A DNA stretch of 64,000 bases from Polynucleobacter finlandensis (GCF_018881755.1 NZ_JACVPS010000006.1:1-64000); one strand, 5' to 3'. Shown: positions 20,531 to 31,665, counted from the stretch's first letter. The notes: a model not told the origin generated them from the sequence alone. Made by a program: numbers and translations.

Positions 20531-21454
20531 GTGACAAACACAAGCCATTCCAAAGGTAGTCAAAAGCCCATAGCTGGCAGCATGCCAGCCATCGTTACGC
20601 CGATGTTTGAAGACGGCAGCTTGGACTTCGCTAGCTTACGGTCTTTATTGGACTGGCATGTAGCTGAAGGCACGGATGGGATTGTCATTGTGGGTACTAG
20701 CGGTGAGTCTCCAACTGTTTCTGTAGAAGAGCACTGTGAGCTGATTCGTGCAACTGTTGAGCATATTGCTGGACGCATTCCAGTCATCGCTGGCACTGGC
20801 GGTAATTCCACGATTGAGGCTATTGATTTAACCAAATTTGCTAAAGAAGTTGGTGCTGATGCCAGCTTACAAGTCGTACCTTATTACAACAAGCCCACAC
20901 AAGAGGGTATGTATGCGCACTTCAAGAAGATTGCTGAGTCTGTCGATCTGCCGGTGATTTTGTATAACGTCCCTGGACGCACAGTTGCCGATTTAGCTGG
21001 TGATACGGTAGTGCGTTTGGCTGGAGTGCCGGGCATTATTGGCATTAAGGATGCAACCGGTAGTCTGGAGCGGGGCACTTTATTGCTTGACGCTCTGAAG
21101 CGCGCAGGATACAGTGATTTTTCTGTATTTTCTGGTGATGACTTGACTGCGGCCATGCTCATGTTGATGGGCGGTAAAGGGAACATCTCCGTTACTGCCA
21201 ACGTTGCGCCACGCTTAATGCATGAGTTATGTGTTGCTGCGATGTCTGATGATGTGAAGCGGACACGTGAGATCCAATATCAGTTGATTGCAGTGCATAA
21301 AGCCATGTTCACAGAAGCAAATCCAATTCCAGTCAAATGGGCTCTGCATGAAATGGGAAAAATTACTGCAGGCATTCGTTTGCCTTTGACTCCCTTAAGC
21401 GCTGCATTGCGCGAACCTTTAAAGATTGCATTAAAACAGGCCGGTTTACTATGA
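20531..21454 (+). CDS. dapA: 4-hydroxy-tetrahydrodipicolinate synthase
   Basis: 307 residues from a GTG start. Condenses pyruvate with aspartate semialdehyde in lysine and peptidoglycan precursor synthesis. TIM barrel with [13 protein letters not shown] (pyruvate carboxylate site), the catalytic Tyr in [10 protein letters not shown] and the Schiff-base Lys in [10 protein letters not shown]. About ten residues longer at the N-terminus than E. coli DapA. Its stop overlaps the bamC start by 4 bp, the same dapA-bamC pairing as in E. coli. Confidence 0.96.
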   Translation: MTNTSHSKGSQKPIAGSMPAIVTPMFEDGSLDFASLRSLLDWHVAEGTDGIVIVGTSGESPTVSVEEHCELIRATVEHIAGRIPVIAGTGGNSTIEAIDLTKFAKEVGADASLQVVPYYNKPTQEGMYAHFKKIAESVDLPVILYNVPGRTVADLAGDTVVRLAGVPGIIGIKDATGSLERGTLLLDALKRAGYSDFSVFSGDDLTAAMLMLMGGKGNISVTANVAPRLMHELCVAAMSDDVKRTREIQYQLIAVHKAMFTEANPIPVKWALHEMGKITAGIRLPLTPLSAALREPLKIALKQAGLL

Positions 21455-22599
21455 TGATTGTTGCGCAAATTCTCCGTCGAGTGATTTCGGCTGTTGCTGT
21501 TCTAGCGTTCGTGGGTTTTGGCTTAGTCGCCTGTAAATCAGTTACCTCTAACGATGCCGTTGACTATAAGAGTTCTGGCGCAGTTCGTGGCCCTAACTTA
21601 TCCTATCCGCCTGATTTAATTACTTCACAAGCGGATCGTCGCTACATTGTTCAGGACGGCACTGCCACCATGTCCGAGTACAACGCGGCCGTAAAGAAGT
21701 CTGCGCAATTGCGAACCAATGTCATGACCGGTATACCGGGTATGCGCATCGCACGTGACGGTGAGCGTCGCTGGTTGGTAGTTGAAAAGCCAGCGCCTGA
21801 GCTATATCCACAGGTAAAAGATTTCTGGCAAGAAAATGGTTTTCTCTTAGTTGTTGACTCACCATCTACCGGCATTATGGAAACTGATTGGGCAGAAAAC
21901 CGTGCCAAGATTGCGCAAGATTGGATTCGTTCAACGATCGGCGGGGCCCTTGATTCTGTTTATGACACAGGCGAACGCGATAAATACAAAACTCGCTTAG
22001 AAGTCAGCAAGCCCACTGAAACCGAGATTTATATTACCCAGCGTGGCGCTATTGAAAAATGTACGACTGATACCACTGGCACTTGTTTATCCACTATTTG
22101 GACTTCGCGCCCCAATGATCCTGAGTTAGAAGCTGCATTTTTGGCTCGCCTAATGGAGCGTTTGGGGATGACACAAGAGCAAGCTAAAGCGATGGTTGCA
22201 GTGCCTTTGGGACCCAAGACGGCTAAGGCTAAATTAATACAAGACGGCGTTAATAAAGCCCATATCGATGTCAACGCTGGTTTTGACCGTGCCTGGCGCG
22301 ATGTTGGCTTAGCCCTTGATCGCTCAAACTTTACGGTTGAAGATAGAGACCGCTCAAACGGGGTTTACTTCGTGCGCTACGTTAATCCTAAGGACCTTGG
22401 TGATACCAAAGGCTTCTTCACTAATTTATTTAGCAGTAAGGATGACTCAAGCTTGAAAGCTAAGAAGTATCAGGTAGTGGTTAAGAAGACTGGTGATGAA
22501 GCATCCACAGTATATGTACAAGATGCGGATGGCAAACCAGAAAATACGCCAGCTGGATTACAGCTTCTCACTTTACTTACCGAGCAATTAAGTCGCTAA
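21451..22599 (+). CDS. bamC: Outer membrane assembly lipoprotein BamC
   Basis: 382 residues. A signal peptide ends in the lipobox LVAC (Cys about 27), followed by an unstructured segment ([11 protein letters not shown]) that in E. coli BamC binds BamD, and two helix-grip domains. Part of the BAM complex that inserts beta-barrel proteins in the outer membrane. Start ATG 21451 overlaps the dapA stop; ATG 21454 is an alternative. A terminator follows. Confidence 0.9.
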   Translation: MMIVAQILRRVISAVAVLAFVGFGLVACKSVTSNDAVDYKSSGAVRGPNLSYPPDLITSQADRRYIVQDGTATMSEYNAAVKKSAQLRTNVMTGIPGMRIARDGERRWLVVEKPAPELYPQVKDFWQENGFLLVVDSPSTGIMETDWAENRAKIAQDWIRSTIGGALDSVYDTGERDKYKTRLEVSKPTETEIYITQRGAIEKCTTDTTGTCLSTIWTSRPNDPELEAAFLARLMERLGMTQEQAKAMVAVPLGPKTAKAKLIQDGVNKAHIDVNAGFDRAWRDVGLALDRSNFTVEDRDRSNGVYFVRYVNPKDLGDTKGFFTNLFSSKDDSSLKAKKYQVVVKKTGDEASTVYVQDADGKPENTPAGLQLLTLLTEQLSR

Positions 22600-22624
22600 T
22601 TATTCTCAATAAAATATGAGCAAT

Positions 22625-22653
22625 AAAAAAGCCGCTTTTCAGCGGCTTTTTTT
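22625..22653. terminator. Bidirectional Rho-independent terminator
   Basis: AAAAAGCCGCT (22626-22636), loop TTTC, AGCGGCTTTTT (22641-22651). It lies between the convergent bamC (+) and small lipoprotein (-) genes and can serve both. Confidence 0.92.
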
Positions 22654-22667
22654 CTTCAAGAAGAAGA

Positions 22668-22835
22668 TTACTTCTTAGCTTCAGGAGCAGCTGGAGCTGG
22701 AGCAGCAGCAGGAGCTTCAGCAGCAGGAGCAGCAGGAGCGGCAGCAGGAGCTTCAGCAGGTTTTGCTTCTTCTTTTTTACCGCAAGCGGCCAAAGCGATA
22801 GCTAACATTGCAGCGAATACGAGTGACTTCTTCAT
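22668..22835 (-). CDS. Small Ala/Pro-rich lipoprotein
   Basis: 55 residues from ATG 22835, preceded by AGAGGAAATT as ribosome site; the open frame extends 10 codons further but the signal peptide starts here (MKKSLVFAAMLAIALAAC). Lipobox LAAC, then GKKEEAKPAE and a low-complexity Ala/Pro tail ending in Lys. Likely anchored in the outer membrane and possibly associated with the cell wall. No known function. Simple-sequence repeats of GCAGGAGC make the tail length prone to change. Confidence 0.8.
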   Translation of the reverse strand: MKKSLVFAAMLAIALAACGKKEEAKPAEAPAAAPAAPAAEAPAAAPAPAAPEAKK

Positions 22836-22951
22836 TTGTAATTTCCTCTTAAGAATGAACATCAATAACCGGTTATTGTTGCTAGAAAAAACTAAGGGCT
22901 AATCCCTAAGTGTTTTCCAGCAATTATTATAGCCACGTCTTTAATTCTGGA

Positions 22952-24181
22952 TTAAAAAATTAACCAGCCTGCCGTGTAAGCCACATAAAGACTACTCTCA
23001 TCGGTACTTTTGAGTCCTATTGACCGAGCGAGCTCTTTGTGGGATGAAAGATTTCTCCAGGCAAGGCATACCGCTTTTGTTTCCCTTTTGGTGACATTCT
23101 CCCCATTGCAAAAGACGGTTGCACCTAGGCTGAGGATGCGAGTCTGGGGGTGGGGTTTGAGTGCCTTGCTTCCCAAGATCTTATCAAACTCACCTGGTGA
23201 AAGTGGCTCAATAGGAGCACGGAAAATAGCCTGTTGCTTAGGTTCGCTTAAATAGGCGGTAATCCCAGGTAAAAAGCTGCTTACTTGATCAAGCTTCAAG
23301 CCTTTTAGCTTCCCTTCAATTTGCTTGATAAGTTCTGCTGGAAGTTGCTCTGCACTGGCGCTAGCCGCTTGCATCGGATCTGCAAAGTGTTGCTCTAGTT
23401 CTGGAATATCTTCCAGAGACTCTGCTAAGCGCCATAGACCTTCTTGGAGTAACTCTTTATAACTTTGTGAGCGAAACCCCACTGACCAGGTTTGACAGCC
23501 AGCATCCAGTGCAATGCCATCATGCGCAACATGGGGCGGAAGATAGAGCATGTCGCCTGGCTCTAGATCCCACTCTTGTTCAGGCTTAAAGCTTTGCAAA
23601 ATTTTGAGGGGTAACTTGGGGTTGAGGCTTAAGTCTTTCTGCTCTGAAATTTGCCAGCGCCTACGACCTGCCATTTGAATTAAGAACACATCGTAAGAGT
23701 CAAAGTGGGGTCCAACACCACCACCTGGACCCGCAATACTAATCATCAAATCGTCAAGACGAGCGTCTGGAATAAATCGAAACCAGGACAGGATCTTGGC
23801 TGCTGCAGGATGATGTGCCTCCATGCCCTGAAGAAGTAGCGTCCAATGGGGGGTATCAATACTGGGTAATGCTCTTTTGTGAAATGGACCCTCTGTAAAG
23901 CTCCAAGGCTTAGCCTTGATGAGTCTAGATTCAGCAGCATCATTACCGGCGATCTTGAAAAGGCCTTCTGCAGAAATGGGGCTTGCCAAAGGTTCATTTG
24001 CTTCTTGGGCGAGCTTAAATGCTGGGATGGCGCCTCTGATCAGCATAGGCTTTTTATGCCAATAGGTTTTCATGAACTTTTGCGGGCTGATTCCCCCAAA
24101 TAAGGCCCACGGCTCGTCTAGAGGCAAGGTTTTGGGTGCTTGGGGAGGCTCGTACGGCTTGCTCAAGTAAAATGAAGTCAT
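22952..24181 (-). CDS. roxA: Ribosomal protein uL16 arginine hydroxylase (cupin, JmjC-like)
   Basis: 409 residues. The JmjC-type fold shows the Fe(II)-binding GPHFDSYDVFLIQ (His-x-Asp) and the later His in LYLPPHVAHDG, and a C-terminal winged-helix and dimerisation region. E. coli RoxA (YcfD) hydroxylates an Arg of uL16 with 2-oxoglutarate and O2. Length and domain order agree with that family. It is divergent from slyD across about 50 bp. Confidence 0.88.
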   Translation of the reverse strand: MTSFYLSKPYEPPQAPKTLPLDEPWALFGGISPQKFMKTYWHKKPMLIRGAIPAFKLAQEANEPLASPISAEGLFKIAGNDAAESRLIKAKPWSFTEGPFHKRALPSIDTPHWTLLLQGMEAHHPAAAKILSWFRFIPDARLDDLMISIAGPGGGVGPHFDSYDVFLIQMAGRRRWQISEQKDLSLNPKLPLKILQSFKPEQEWDLEPGDMLYLPPHVAHDGIALDAGCQTWSVGFRSQSYKELLQEGLWRLAESLEDIPELEQHFADPMQAASASAEQLPAELIKQIEGKLKGLKLDQVSSFLPGITAYLSEPKQQAIFRAPIEPLSPGEFDKILGSKALKPHPQTRILSLGATVFCNGENVTKRETKAVCLAWRNLSSHKELARSIGLKSTDESSLYVAYTAGWLIF

Positions 24182-24234
24182 AAAGTAAAAGCTATATAGA
24201 AACTAATTAAAAATAAATGTTTGATGAATTCCGC

Positions 24235-24864
24235 ATGAAGATCGCAAAAAATACAATCGTATCCCTTCGCTACAAGTTAACCGATGCTCAGAATAATGTC
24301 ATTGAGGAACCTGATTCTCCGATGGTATACCTGCACGGTGGCTATGACGGCACTTTTCCAAAAATCGAGACTATGTTAGATGGTCAGGATGTTGGCTATG
24401 AAGCCACTATTCAGCTCGAGCCTAATGAAGCATTTGGTGACTACGATCCAGAACTACTCAAGATTGAGCCGCGTGTGCGCTTTCCGGAGCCACTAGAAGT
24501 AGGTATGCAATTTGAGGGTGTTCCTGAAGCTGAGGCCCAAGAGGGTGCCGAAGCAGCAAGCTTAGCCGCAGAAGTTGATGATGGTGATGAAGATACTTTG
24601 ATTTATACCGTCACCGATGTTGCTGACAATCAAGTGGTGTTAGATGGGAACCATCCGCTTGCTGGTATGGCTTTACGTTTCTGGGTTCAGGTAGAAGATA
24701 TTCGTGAAGCAACCCGTAATGAAATTGAAAATGGCCACCCTGAAGGTGCTGAGAGTTTTATCTTTGGTATGCCAAATGATCAAGATGGGGATGATGAGGA
24801 AGATCTAGATAGTTTGCTCGACAACAGCACTCTAAATAACCCCAATCCTCGAACCTTGCACTAA
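24235..24864 (+). CDS. slyD: FKBP-type peptidyl-prolyl isomerase, SlyD type
   Basis: 209 residues from ATG 24235 (MKIAKNTIVSLRYKL, the family start); an ATG at 24217 would add six residues. An FKBP fold is interrupted by an insert-in-flap chaperone domain (about 70-140) with an extra acidic insertion rich in Ala/Glu near 105-120, longer than in E. coli SlyD. The C-terminal tail is acidic (DQDGDDEEDLD) and lacks the His/Cys-rich nickel-binding tail. Probable folding helper in the cytoplasm. Confidence 0.85.
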   Translation: MKIAKNTIVSLRYKLTDAQNNVIEEPDSPMVYLHGGYDGTFPKIETMLDGQDVGYEATIQLEPNEAFGDYDPELLKIEPRVRFPEPLEVGMQFEGVPEAEAQEGAEAASLAAEVDDGDEDTLIYTVTDVADNQVVLDGNHPLAGMALRFWVQVEDIREATRNEIENGHPEGAESFIFGMPNDQDGDDEEDLDSLLDNSTLNNPNPRTLH

Positions 24865-24883
24865 GCAAGATTTATTCTAAGAC

Positions 24884-25648
24884 TTACTCTTTAAGCCATT
24901 CTTTTAGGGCGCCAAGGTCGCGCTTGGTGTCACTCTCTTCATTTAAATTAGTGTCGCTAGCGGGGTTTCCTAATTTTGCTAAAGCTTGTTCAAGAGCGAC
25001 TATCTTTGCCTCTTGCTCAAGGCTCGCGTCGATCAAACCTTTTAGAGCCATCGATACTGGATCATCCACGTTTGGGGTGATGCCATAAGCAGAAAAATAT
25101 TCTTTGGTTTTGCTGTCAGAGCTTTTGGGTAAATCCGGATGCAGTACTCGCGCAGGAATACCAACTGCTGTCGCGCCAGCTGGAATTTCTTTCAGAACCA
25201 CAGCATTGGAGCCAACGCGTGCACCGTCGCCCACTGTGAAGCCGCCCAGCACTTTTGCACCAGCGCTAATCACGACATCTTTGCCAAGAGTAGGGTGGCG
25301 CTTCACACCTTTATAAAGCGAGGTGCCACCTAAGGTGACGCCTTGGTAGATCGTGCAATCATCACCAATCTCAGTAGTTTCGCCAATCACAATGCCAAGG
25401 CCGTGATCTAAAAATACGCGCCGGCCAATCTTGGCCCCCGGATGAATTTCAATCCCGGTTAAAAATCTTGCAAATACGGATAACAGACGTGCAATCCACT
25501 TGAGACCAAGAGACCATAAAAAATGAGAGATACGATGCAGCCAAATAGCATGCAAGCCGGGATAGCAGGTGATGACCTCAAGACGGTTTCTTGCGGCAGG
25601 GTCACGGGCAATGATGGAGTCGACTTGGTCGAAAAGCGAATTAAGCAT
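24884..25648 (-). CDS. cysE: Serine O-acetyltransferase
   Basis: 254 residues. Makes O-acetylserine for cysteine synthesis. Left-handed beta-helix hexapeptide repeats are clear (EIHPGAKIGRRVFLDHG, TIYQGVTLGG, VVISAGAKVLGG, AVVLKEIP). The C-terminus is extended by about 70 residues of mostly charged sequence after the beta-helix, with no IPGxx-type last residues as in E. coli; feedback by cysteine or binding to CysK may therefore differ. Directly follows trmJ on the same strand (23 bp). Confidence 0.93.
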   Translation of the reverse strand: MLNSLFDQVDSIIARDPAARNRLEVITCYPGLHAIWLHRISHFLWSLGLKWIARLLSVFARFLTGIEIHPGAKIGRRVFLDHGLGIVIGETTEIGDDCTIYQGVTLGGTSLYKGVKRHPTLGKDVVISAGAKVLGGFTVGDGARVGSNAVVLKEIPAGATAVGIPARVLHPDLPKSSDSKTKEYFSAYGITPNVDDPVSMALKGLIDASLEQEAKIVALEQALAKLGNPASDTNLNEESDTKRDLGALKEWLKE

Positions 25649-25671
25649 GGTTTGATTTTAGCGGGATACGC

Positions 25672-26415
25672 TTATTTTCTCAGGAGCATTTGTTTTGCGA
25701 TGCCCCGAAGAAGATCAATTTCTTCTTTATGAAGCCGACTTCTAGAGAATAGGGCCTGTAGGCGAGCCATGAGCTTCTTAGGATGGGAAGGGTCAAGATA
25801 GCCAATCGCCTCTAAACCCTCTCTCCAGTGCTCCAGCATGGCCGCAACAGCAGCCGGATCTGCATAGTCAGGCAAGTCCTGAGCACCTTGAGTGACGCTA
25901 GAGGGCTTACTGAGAGCCTCTCTGAGGGTAAAAGCGCAAACCATCAGCGCTTGGGCGAGGTTTAACGAGGGATAGGCGGGGTTTGCATCGAGCCATACCC
26001 GATGGGTGCACAAGGCTAGATGTTCGTTCTCTAGACCAGTTCTTTCCGTTCCAAAGACCATTGCAACCCTCCGATGATTTGCCACGGTCTCTTGAATCAG
26101 GGCGCGGGCAGATGCCCAATCAATTGGAGGGGGCCCAAACTCACGGTCTCGACTGGTAAGACCTAAAACTAATGAACAATCTTGCAGCGAGGATTCTAGG
26201 GAATTGGATTCTTGGCTAGTCGCCAAGACATCGCCGGCACCACTAGCTAAAGCGATAGCCTCGGGTTCTTGAGCAATGCCCTTGACCTTGGGATTAATCA
26301 GGCGCAAATCACTAAAGCCCATGGTTTTAAGCGCTCGCGCAGCAGAGCCTACGTTCCCAGGGTGGCTTGTCTCAACAAGCGCCCAGCGGATTAAGTTGGC
26401 TTCTGCGGTATTCAT
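25672..26415 (-). CDS. trmJ: tRNA (cytidine/uridine-2'-O-)-methyltransferase TrmJ
   Basis: 247 residues from ATG 26415; an in-frame TTG at 26472 is less likely. SPOUT (trefoil-knot) enzyme that 2'-O-methylates position 32 of some tRNAs. Motifs: VETSHPGNVGSAARALKTMG (N-terminal), VFGTERTGLENEHL (motif 2) and LNLAQALMVCAF (motif 3). The C-terminal helical extension (about 170-247) is typical of TrmJ. It is divergent from suhB. Confidence 0.92.
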   Translation of the reverse strand: MNTAEANLIRWALVETSHPGNVGSAARALKTMGFSDLRLINPKVKGIAQEPEAIALASGAGDVLATSQESNSLESSLQDCSLVLGLTSRDREFGPPPIDWASARALIQETVANHRRVAMVFGTERTGLENEHLALCTHRVWLDANPAYPSLNLAQALMVCAFTLREALSKPSSVTQGAQDLPDYADPAAVAAMLEHWREGLEAIGYLDPSHPKKLMARLQALFSRSRLHKEEIDLLRGIAKQMLLRK

Positions 26416-26545
26416 ATTAGGGTTCGGTTCGAGGCGATTTTGGTTGGAAAGGGTGTGATCGTTTAGAATCAAGCTGTTAGCTCGTTATTGTCCTGTAGTT
26501 TTCAATATCGCGAGTTTGTTCTTATTTAATTTGTCCATCAATACT

Positions 26546-27334
26546 ATGCATCCCATGTTAAATGTGGCCATTAAGGCCGCTCGTCGTGCAGGAACCGTCA
26601 TTAACCGAGCCTCCCTCAATTTGGAGCGCTTGCAGGTTGATCGCAAGCAGCACAATGATTTTGTGACTGAGGTGGACAAACAAGCAGAAGCTGCCATCAT
26701 TGAAACCCTGAGTGAGGCGTACCCAAGCCACGGCTTTCTGGCTGAAGAAACTGGTGCGCGCAACGCTGATGCTGAGTATGTTTGGATCATTGATCCATTA
26801 GATGGCACAACCAACTTCATCCACGGCTTTCCTCAATATGCGGTATCAATCGCATTGGCAGTTAATGGCGTAACTCAACAAGCGGTTGTCTATGATCCAA
26901 CCCGCGATGAACTCTTTACCGCTACGCGTGGCGCCGGTGCGTACTTAGATCGTCGGCGTTTGCGTGTTGCGACCCAAGATCGTTTGGCAGGTTGTTTGTT
27001 GGGAACGGGTTTTCCATATCGCGAAGACCAAGATCTTGAAAAGTATTTAAAAATATTTGCCGATATGACACGTCAGTGTGCTGGACTGCGTCGCCCAGGC
27101 GCTGCATCTTTAGACCTCGCTTATGTGGCTGCGGGCCGTTACGATGGTTTCTTTGAGAGCGATCTCAAGCCGTGGGATATGGCAGCTGGAGCGCTATTGA
27201 TTACTGAAGCTGGTGGCCTGATTGGTAACTATCGTGGCGAAGAAGGCTTCTTGCAAAGTGGCGAAGTGATGTCCGCCAATCCACGGATTTTTGCCCAAAT
27301 GGTTCAGTGTCTATCAAAGTACTCGACCTGCTAA
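26546..27334 (+). CDS. suhB: Inositol-1-monophosphatase family protein
   Basis: 262 residues from ATG 26546, starting [16 protein letters not shown], nearly the same as E. coli SuhB; an earlier TTG is unlikely. Metal and phosphate residues are seen in [22 protein letters not shown] and [20 protein letters not shown]. Besides hydrolysing inositol phosphates, SuhB in E. coli is part of the rRNA antitermination complex. Which role applies here is not visible. Confidence 0.93.
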   Translation: MHPMLNVAIKAARRAGTVINRASLNLERLQVDRKQHNDFVTEVDKQAEAAIIETLSEAYPSHGFLAEETGARNADAEYVWIIDPLDGTTNFIHGFPQYAVSIALAVNGVTQQAVVYDPTRDELFTATRGAGAYLDRRRLRVATQDRLAGCLLGTGFPYREDQDLEKYLKIFADMTRQCAGLRRPGAASLDLAYVAAGRYDGFFESDLKPWDMAAGALLITEAGGLIGNYRGEEGFLQSGEVMSANPRIFAQMVQCLSKYSTC

Positions 27335-27370
27335 AGAGGTCAGCAGGAACGAAGACTGCAGTTGTGGTGT

Positions 27371-28162
27371 TTACTGAGCTTTTACTAGGTCGGTGTAATG
27401 CACGCCACTCGCATCAATTCTAAGGGCGCTTGCCTTCGGTAAGCTGCTTTCGGGATGATCTAAATCCCAATCCGATAACACCCAGCGTTGCCAAGTTTGT
27501 TCATGCAACTGCTCATGATGATGAGCAGGTAGGTGGGTATGCCCATGGATTAATTTATTGCCAGACAAATCTCTTTGCAGGGCAGCGCAGGCATGTAAGG
27601 TGACGTTGGTTTTTCTAGCCCTCTCCTCAGGGGCATTACCTGCATAGCTTTGATATTGAGCAGAGCTATTGCTACGCAGATTTTTGGCAATCGACTTACG
27701 CCAATGCAAAGGCATTCTCAAGAATATTTTTTGTAGCCAAGGTTTACGAACCCAGTTGCGGAAGATTTGATAGCCAACATCAGCAGTGCATAGTGAATCA
27801 CCATGGCACAGAATGTACTCATTGCCAGCAATAACAATCTTAGATGGATCTGGCAATAAAGTCATACCCGTTTTTTTAAGATAATCAGCACCAATCAGAA
27901 AGTCACGATTGCCATGCATGTAAAACGTTTTGGTTTTGGTTGAGAGATTGGCAATCGCTCTTTTAACTTCTTGCTGAAAAGGCGAATCCAATGCAGCATC
28001 ATCGCCAATCCAATATTCAAATAAATCGCCTAGGATGAAAACCGCTTCGACCCCAGGGCCTTCTTTTTCACAAAAATCAAAGAAGCGTTGCGCCGTCAAA
28101 GGCATTGACGGCGTGAGGTGCAAGTCAGAAATGAGCAGGGCGCTCGAGAACTGCACAATCAT
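27371..28162 (-). CDS. lpxH: UDP-2,3-diacylglucosamine diphosphatase
   Basis: 263 residues. Fourth step of lipid A synthesis, giving lipid X. Calcineurin-type metallophosphoesterase motifs in order: [32 protein letters not shown] and [10 protein letters not shown]. Start ATG 28162 overlaps the ppiB stop by 4 bp, so translation is coupled. A C-terminal 10-15 residues extend past the usual end. Confidence 0.93.
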   Translation of the reverse strand: MIVQFSSALLISDLHLTPSMPLTAQRFFDFCEKEGPGVEAVFILGDLFEYWIGDDAALDSPFQQEVKRAIANLSTKTKTFYMHGNRDFLIGADYLKKTGMTLLPDPSKIVIAGNEYILCHGDSLCTADVGYQIFRNWVRKPWLQKIFLRMPLHWRKSIAKNLRSNSSAQYQSYAGNAPEERARKTNVTLHACAALQRDLSGNKLIHGHTHLPAHHHEQLHEQTWQRWVLSDWDLDHPESSLPKASALRIDASGVHYTDLVKAQ

Positions 28163-28662
28163 TCCTCGAGAACGCTAGCCTTTTCAATCACGACATCTTC
28201 AGTTGGCACATCTTGATGAAAGCCGGAGTTGCCAGTCTTTACTTTACGAATGGCATCAACCACATCTATGCCATCAGTTACCTTGCCAAATACAGCATAA
28301 CCCCAGCCTTGTGCATTTTTAGCGCTGTGATTTAAAAAATCGTTATCACCCACGTTAATAAAAAACTGCGCGGTAGCAGAGTGAGGATCGCTTGTGCGAG
28401 CCATGGCTACAGTGCCACGTTCGTTCTTCAGGCCATTGTCAGCCTCGTTTTCAATTTGGGCACCAGAAGACTTTTCTTTTAGGCCAGCAGTCATACCGCC
28501 ACCTTGAATCATGAAATTATCAATCACACGGTGAAAGATAGTGCTGTCGTAGTGTCCTTTTTTGACATACTCTAAAAAGTTGGCAACAGTTTTAGGTGCC
28601 TTTGCAGAGTCAAGGGTAAGGGTGATATCACCTTTATTGGTTTTGAGAAGTACTTTCGCCAT
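28159..28662 (-). CDS. ppiB: Cytoplasmic peptidyl-prolyl cis-trans isomerase (cyclophilin)
   Basis: 167 residues, single cyclophilin domain with no signal peptide. Catalytic region [15 protein letters not shown], then [17 protein letters not shown] and [17 protein letters not shown]. The ppiB-lpxH pairing is common in proteobacteria. Upstream is a TPR lipoprotein gene 19 bp away. Confidence 0.94.
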   Translation of the reverse strand: MAKVLLKTNKGDITLTLDSAKAPKTVANFLEYVKKGHYDSTIFHRVIDNFMIQGGGMTAGLKEKSSGAQIENEADNGLKNERGTVAMARTSDPHSATAQFFINVGDNDFLNHSAKNAQGWGYAVFGKVTDGIDVVDAIRKVKTGNSGFHQDVPTEDVVIEKASVLEE

Positions 28663-28681
28663 TGTTTGGTCTGCTTTCTGA

Positions 28682-29515
28682 TCAGTTAGTGGGTGAAATA
28701 GATTTATTGCTAGCCGCTGGTTGAGCAGCTCTAGGTGTAGGCTTCAAAATCTCAAGCAATGCCTTTGCACGGTTGCTGAACATGCGCTGATTGGGTTGTG
28801 CTTCAGCTGCGTTCTCATAGGCCTTTGCGCCTAGACGAATATAGACTTCGCCCAGATTGGCTGAGGCAATAGCGTAGCTTGGACGTAGTTTGAGGGCAAG
28901 CTCCAAATAATCGCGCGCCTCAATCCACTGATTTTGGTTTGCAGCCAAGGCGGCAAGATTGTTATAGGGCTCAGGCAACTCCGGAAATTGCTGCGTAATT
29001 TCCAGTAAAGTTTTTTTGGCTTGATCAAACTGGCGCTGCTCAATTTGTAGACGTGCCTTCAAAAACCGCAGCTGCACATTGCGGGGTGATTTTTTAATGT
29101 GGGTGTTTACGAGATCGATCGCCTCAGGATATTTGCGCGCCTTGAGGAGTTTCTCCACATCAGAGGGCACTGCGTTCTTGGTGACGGGATCTGGCTCAAT
29201 AATCAAGAATGAGAGGAAAGGTAGACCCACTTCCTCAGATAGCTGAGGGCTTAGAGGGTCGTAGCCCGTATTGGTAGAGAGCCTAGGTGGATCATTAGGG
29301 CCATACGCACCCAAATAGGGCTGAGTTGCAGCGGCTGGTGTTTCGCTTTGCTGTGCATTTAAGGCTTTAATTTCAGCGCTTGCTTGCTGTTGACCTGGCG
29401 TGCTGCACCCTGCTAGGCCAATAGCGACTAATAAAGTACCTAAGATCCAAATATGGATTTGACGCAATGCTGAAGGGGTAGCTGACATAAGGGGAAGGGT
29501 GTAAAACTGACTCAT
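28682..29515 (-). CDS. TPR-containing lipoprotein
   Basis: 277 residues from ATG 29515 (ATG 29488 would also give a complete signal peptide). A hydrophobic segment ends in lipobox LAGC, so the protein is probably lipidated. Residues about 105-240 hold tetratricopeptide repeats ([57 protein letters not shown]). Likely a periplasmic protein-interaction scaffold; partner unknown. It shares strand and spacing with ppiB-lpxH, and is divergent from cysS. Confidence 0.8.
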   Translation of the reverse strand: MSQFYTLPLMSATPSALRQIHIWILGTLLVAIGLAGCSTPGQQQASAEIKALNAQQSETPAAATQPYLGAYGPNDPPRLSTNTGYDPLSPQLSEEVGLPFLSFLIIEPDPVTKNAVPSDVEKLLKARKYPEAIDLVNTHIKKSPRNVQLRFLKARLQIEQRQFDQAKKTLLEITQQFPELPEPYNNLAALAANQNQWIEARDYLELALKLRPSYAIASANLGEVYIRLGAKAYENAAEAQPNQRMFSNRAKALLEILKPTPRAAQPAASNKSISPTN

Positions 29516-29575
29516 TCGATATACTCAGCGCTCAGTCTAACAAATTGGCGCAACTTGCCCACCTTTTATAGCCAT

Positions 29576-31000
29576 ATGCTGCAAATCTATAACACCCTTA
29601 GCCGTTCTAAACAGGTATTTAAGCCCATCGTGCCGGGCAAGGTGAAGATGTACGTCTGTGGCATGACAGTTTACGACTTTTGTCATATTGGCCATGCGCG
29701 CGTCATGATCGTTTTCGATATGGTGGTGCGCTGGTTAAGGGCAAGTGGCTATGAGGTGATTTATGTGCGCAATATCACCGATATTGACGACAAAATCATT
29801 AAGCGCGCCGTTGAGAATGGCGAACCGATTGCAGCACTGACCAATCGTTTTATTGAGGCGATGCATACTGATTCGGAAGAGCTGGGTTTAATGCATCCCG
29901 ATCAAGAACCGCGTGCCACCAATTACATCAAGCAGATGCAGGGCATGATTGGCCGCTTGATCGAAAATGAGCTGGCTTATCAAGTCGATGAGGGCGATGT
30001 GAACTTTGCCGTTCGCTTATTTCCGCAATATGGACAGCTCTCAGGCAAAAGCCTGGATGAGCTTAATGCTGGCGAGCGCGTAGCTATTGGTGGTGGTAAG
30101 CGGGATCCTCTGGATTTTGTTCTATGGAAGAGTGCCAAACCTGATGAGCCTGCTGATACTCGTTGGAAATCCCCTTGGGGTGAAGGTAGGCCTGGTTGGC
30201 ATATTGAGTGCTCGGCAATGTCATGTGACTTACTTGGCGAGCATTTTGATATTCATGGTGGTGGCGCAGACTTGCAATTTCCTCATCATGAAAATGAGAT
30301 CGCGCAAAGTGAAGGCGCTTTGTATGGCCAAGCTCGCAAAGCTGGTGACGATCCCTTTGTTAATTACTGGATGCATAACGGCCATATTCGGGTGAACGAA
30401 GAGAAGATGTCTAAGTCATTAGGCAATTTCTTTTTAATTCGAGATGTATTAAAAAGTTTTGATCCTGAAGTAGTGCGCTTTTTTATGCTTAAGGCGCATT
30501 ACCGCAGCCCCATTAATTACAGCGATGCTCAGTTAGAGGAGGCGCGTACGGGCTTGGTGCGTTTATATACCGCTCTTGCTCAAGTGCCCGTGATCAGCAA
30601 TACGCCACTGGATCCTGCATCCCCATGGGTTGAGCGTTTTACAGCGGCAATGAATGATGATTTTAATACACCAGAAGCGATAGCGGTACTGTTTGATTTA
30701 GCGACTGAACTCAATCGAGCGCAAGGTGATGAGAAATCACGCTTAGCGAACACTTTAAGATCGCTTGCTGCAAGCCTCAATTTTTTGCAACGCGATCCAA
30801 CAACTTTCTTGCAAGCAGGGTCAAGAGATGGTGATCAAGGTTTGGATGCCGCAGCGATTGAAGTGCAGATTGCTGCGCGTGTTGCTGCTAAACAAGCAAA
30901 AGATTTTGCAAAAGCCGATGCAATTCGCAAGCATTTGTTAGAGCAGGGCGTGGTGCTGGAAGATAAGCCAGGCGGCATTACTGAGTGGCGTAGAGCATAG
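29576..31000 (+). CDS. cysS: Cysteine--tRNA ligase
   Basis: 474 residues from ATG 29576 ([13 protein letters not shown]); an ATG-less extension to 29555 is not supported. Class I synthetase: zinc/HIGH region [17 protein letters not shown], the zinc-site [27 protein letters not shown], and KMSKS as [14 protein letters not shown] anticodon-binding domain follows. The stop overlaps the next start by one base. Confidence 0.96.
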   Translation: MLQIYNTLSRSKQVFKPIVPGKVKMYVCGMTVYDFCHIGHARVMIVFDMVVRWLRASGYEVIYVRNITDIDDKIIKRAVENGEPIAALTNRFIEAMHTDSEELGLMHPDQEPRATNYIKQMQGMIGRLIENELAYQVDEGDVNFAVRLFPQYGQLSGKSLDELNAGERVAIGGGKRDPLDFVLWKSAKPDEPADTRWKSPWGEGRPGWHIECSAMSCDLLGEHFDIHGGGADLQFPHHENEIAQSEGALYGQARKAGDDPFVNYWMHNGHIRVNEEKMSKSLGNFFLIRDVLKSFDPEVVRFFMLKAHYRSPINYSDAQLEEARTGLVRLYTALAQVPVISNTPLDPASPWVERFTAAMNDDFNTPEAIAVLFDLATELNRAQGDEKSRLANTLRSLAASLNFLQRDPTTFLQAGSRDGDQGLDAAAIEVQIAARVAAKQAKDFAKADAIRKHLLEQGVVLEDKPGGITEWRRA

Positions 31001-31665
31001 TGACGCCTGTAAAAGAAAAGAGTGTGGATGTGACTGTTGAAGATATTGCCCCAGAGTATTGGGGTCAGGCGTGCACTGAACTCATGAAGCATGACCGTAT
31101 CCTGAAGAAATTAATTCCGAAATACGGCTCTGGTTTTTTAGTCACCCGTGGCGATGCTTTTACTACCTTAGCGAGAGCAATTGTTGGACAACAAATTTCT
31201 GTAGCTGCGGCACAATCCGTTTGGAACAAAGTTCTGCTTGTCGCCAAAAAGAAAGTGAACCCTAAAAACATCTTGGCATTGACTGTTGAAGAGTTACGCG
31301 CCGCAGGATTGTCTGGTCGTAAGGTGGAGTACATCCGTGATTTGGCGGATCACTTTAATTCTGGTCGATTGCACAAAAATCAGTGGAAAGACATGGATGA
31401 TGAAAGCGTTATTAAGGAATTAACCGCAATTCGGGGAATTGGACGCTGGACAGCTGAAATGTTCCTGATTTTTAACATGGTCAGGCCAGATATCCTGCCT
31501 TTGGACGATGTAGGCCTCATTAGGGCTATTTCCCTCAATTACTTCAGTGGAGAGCCTGTTAGCCGGCATGAGGCCCGTGAGGTGGCTGCCAATTGGGCCC
31601 CGTGGCGTACGGTTGCAACCTGGTATATGTGGAGAAGTATCGACCCCATCCCAGTTGAATATTAA
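31000..31665 (+). CDS. DNA-3-methyladenine glycosylase II (AlkA-type, HhH-GPD)
   Basis: 221 residues from GTG 31000, which shares a base with the cysS stop (TAGTG). HhH-GPD fold: AIVGQQISVAAAQSVW, the helix-hairpin-helix LTAIRGIGRWTAEMFLIF and catalytic Asp in LPLDDVGLIRAI. It lacks the N-terminal domain of E. coli AlkA, so it belongs to the shorter form. It removes alkylated bases. It has no iron-sulfur cluster. Confidence 0.9.
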   Translation: MTPVKEKSVDVTVEDIAPEYWGQACTELMKHDRILKKLIPKYGSGFLVTRGDAFTTLARAIVGQQISVAAAQSVWNKVLLVAKKKVNPKNILALTVEELRAAGLSGRKVEYIRDLADHFNSGRLHKNQWKDMDDESVIKELTAIRGIGRWTAEMFLIFNMVRPDILPLDDVGLIRAISLNYFSGEPVSRHEAREVAANWAPWRTVATWYMWRSIDPIPVEY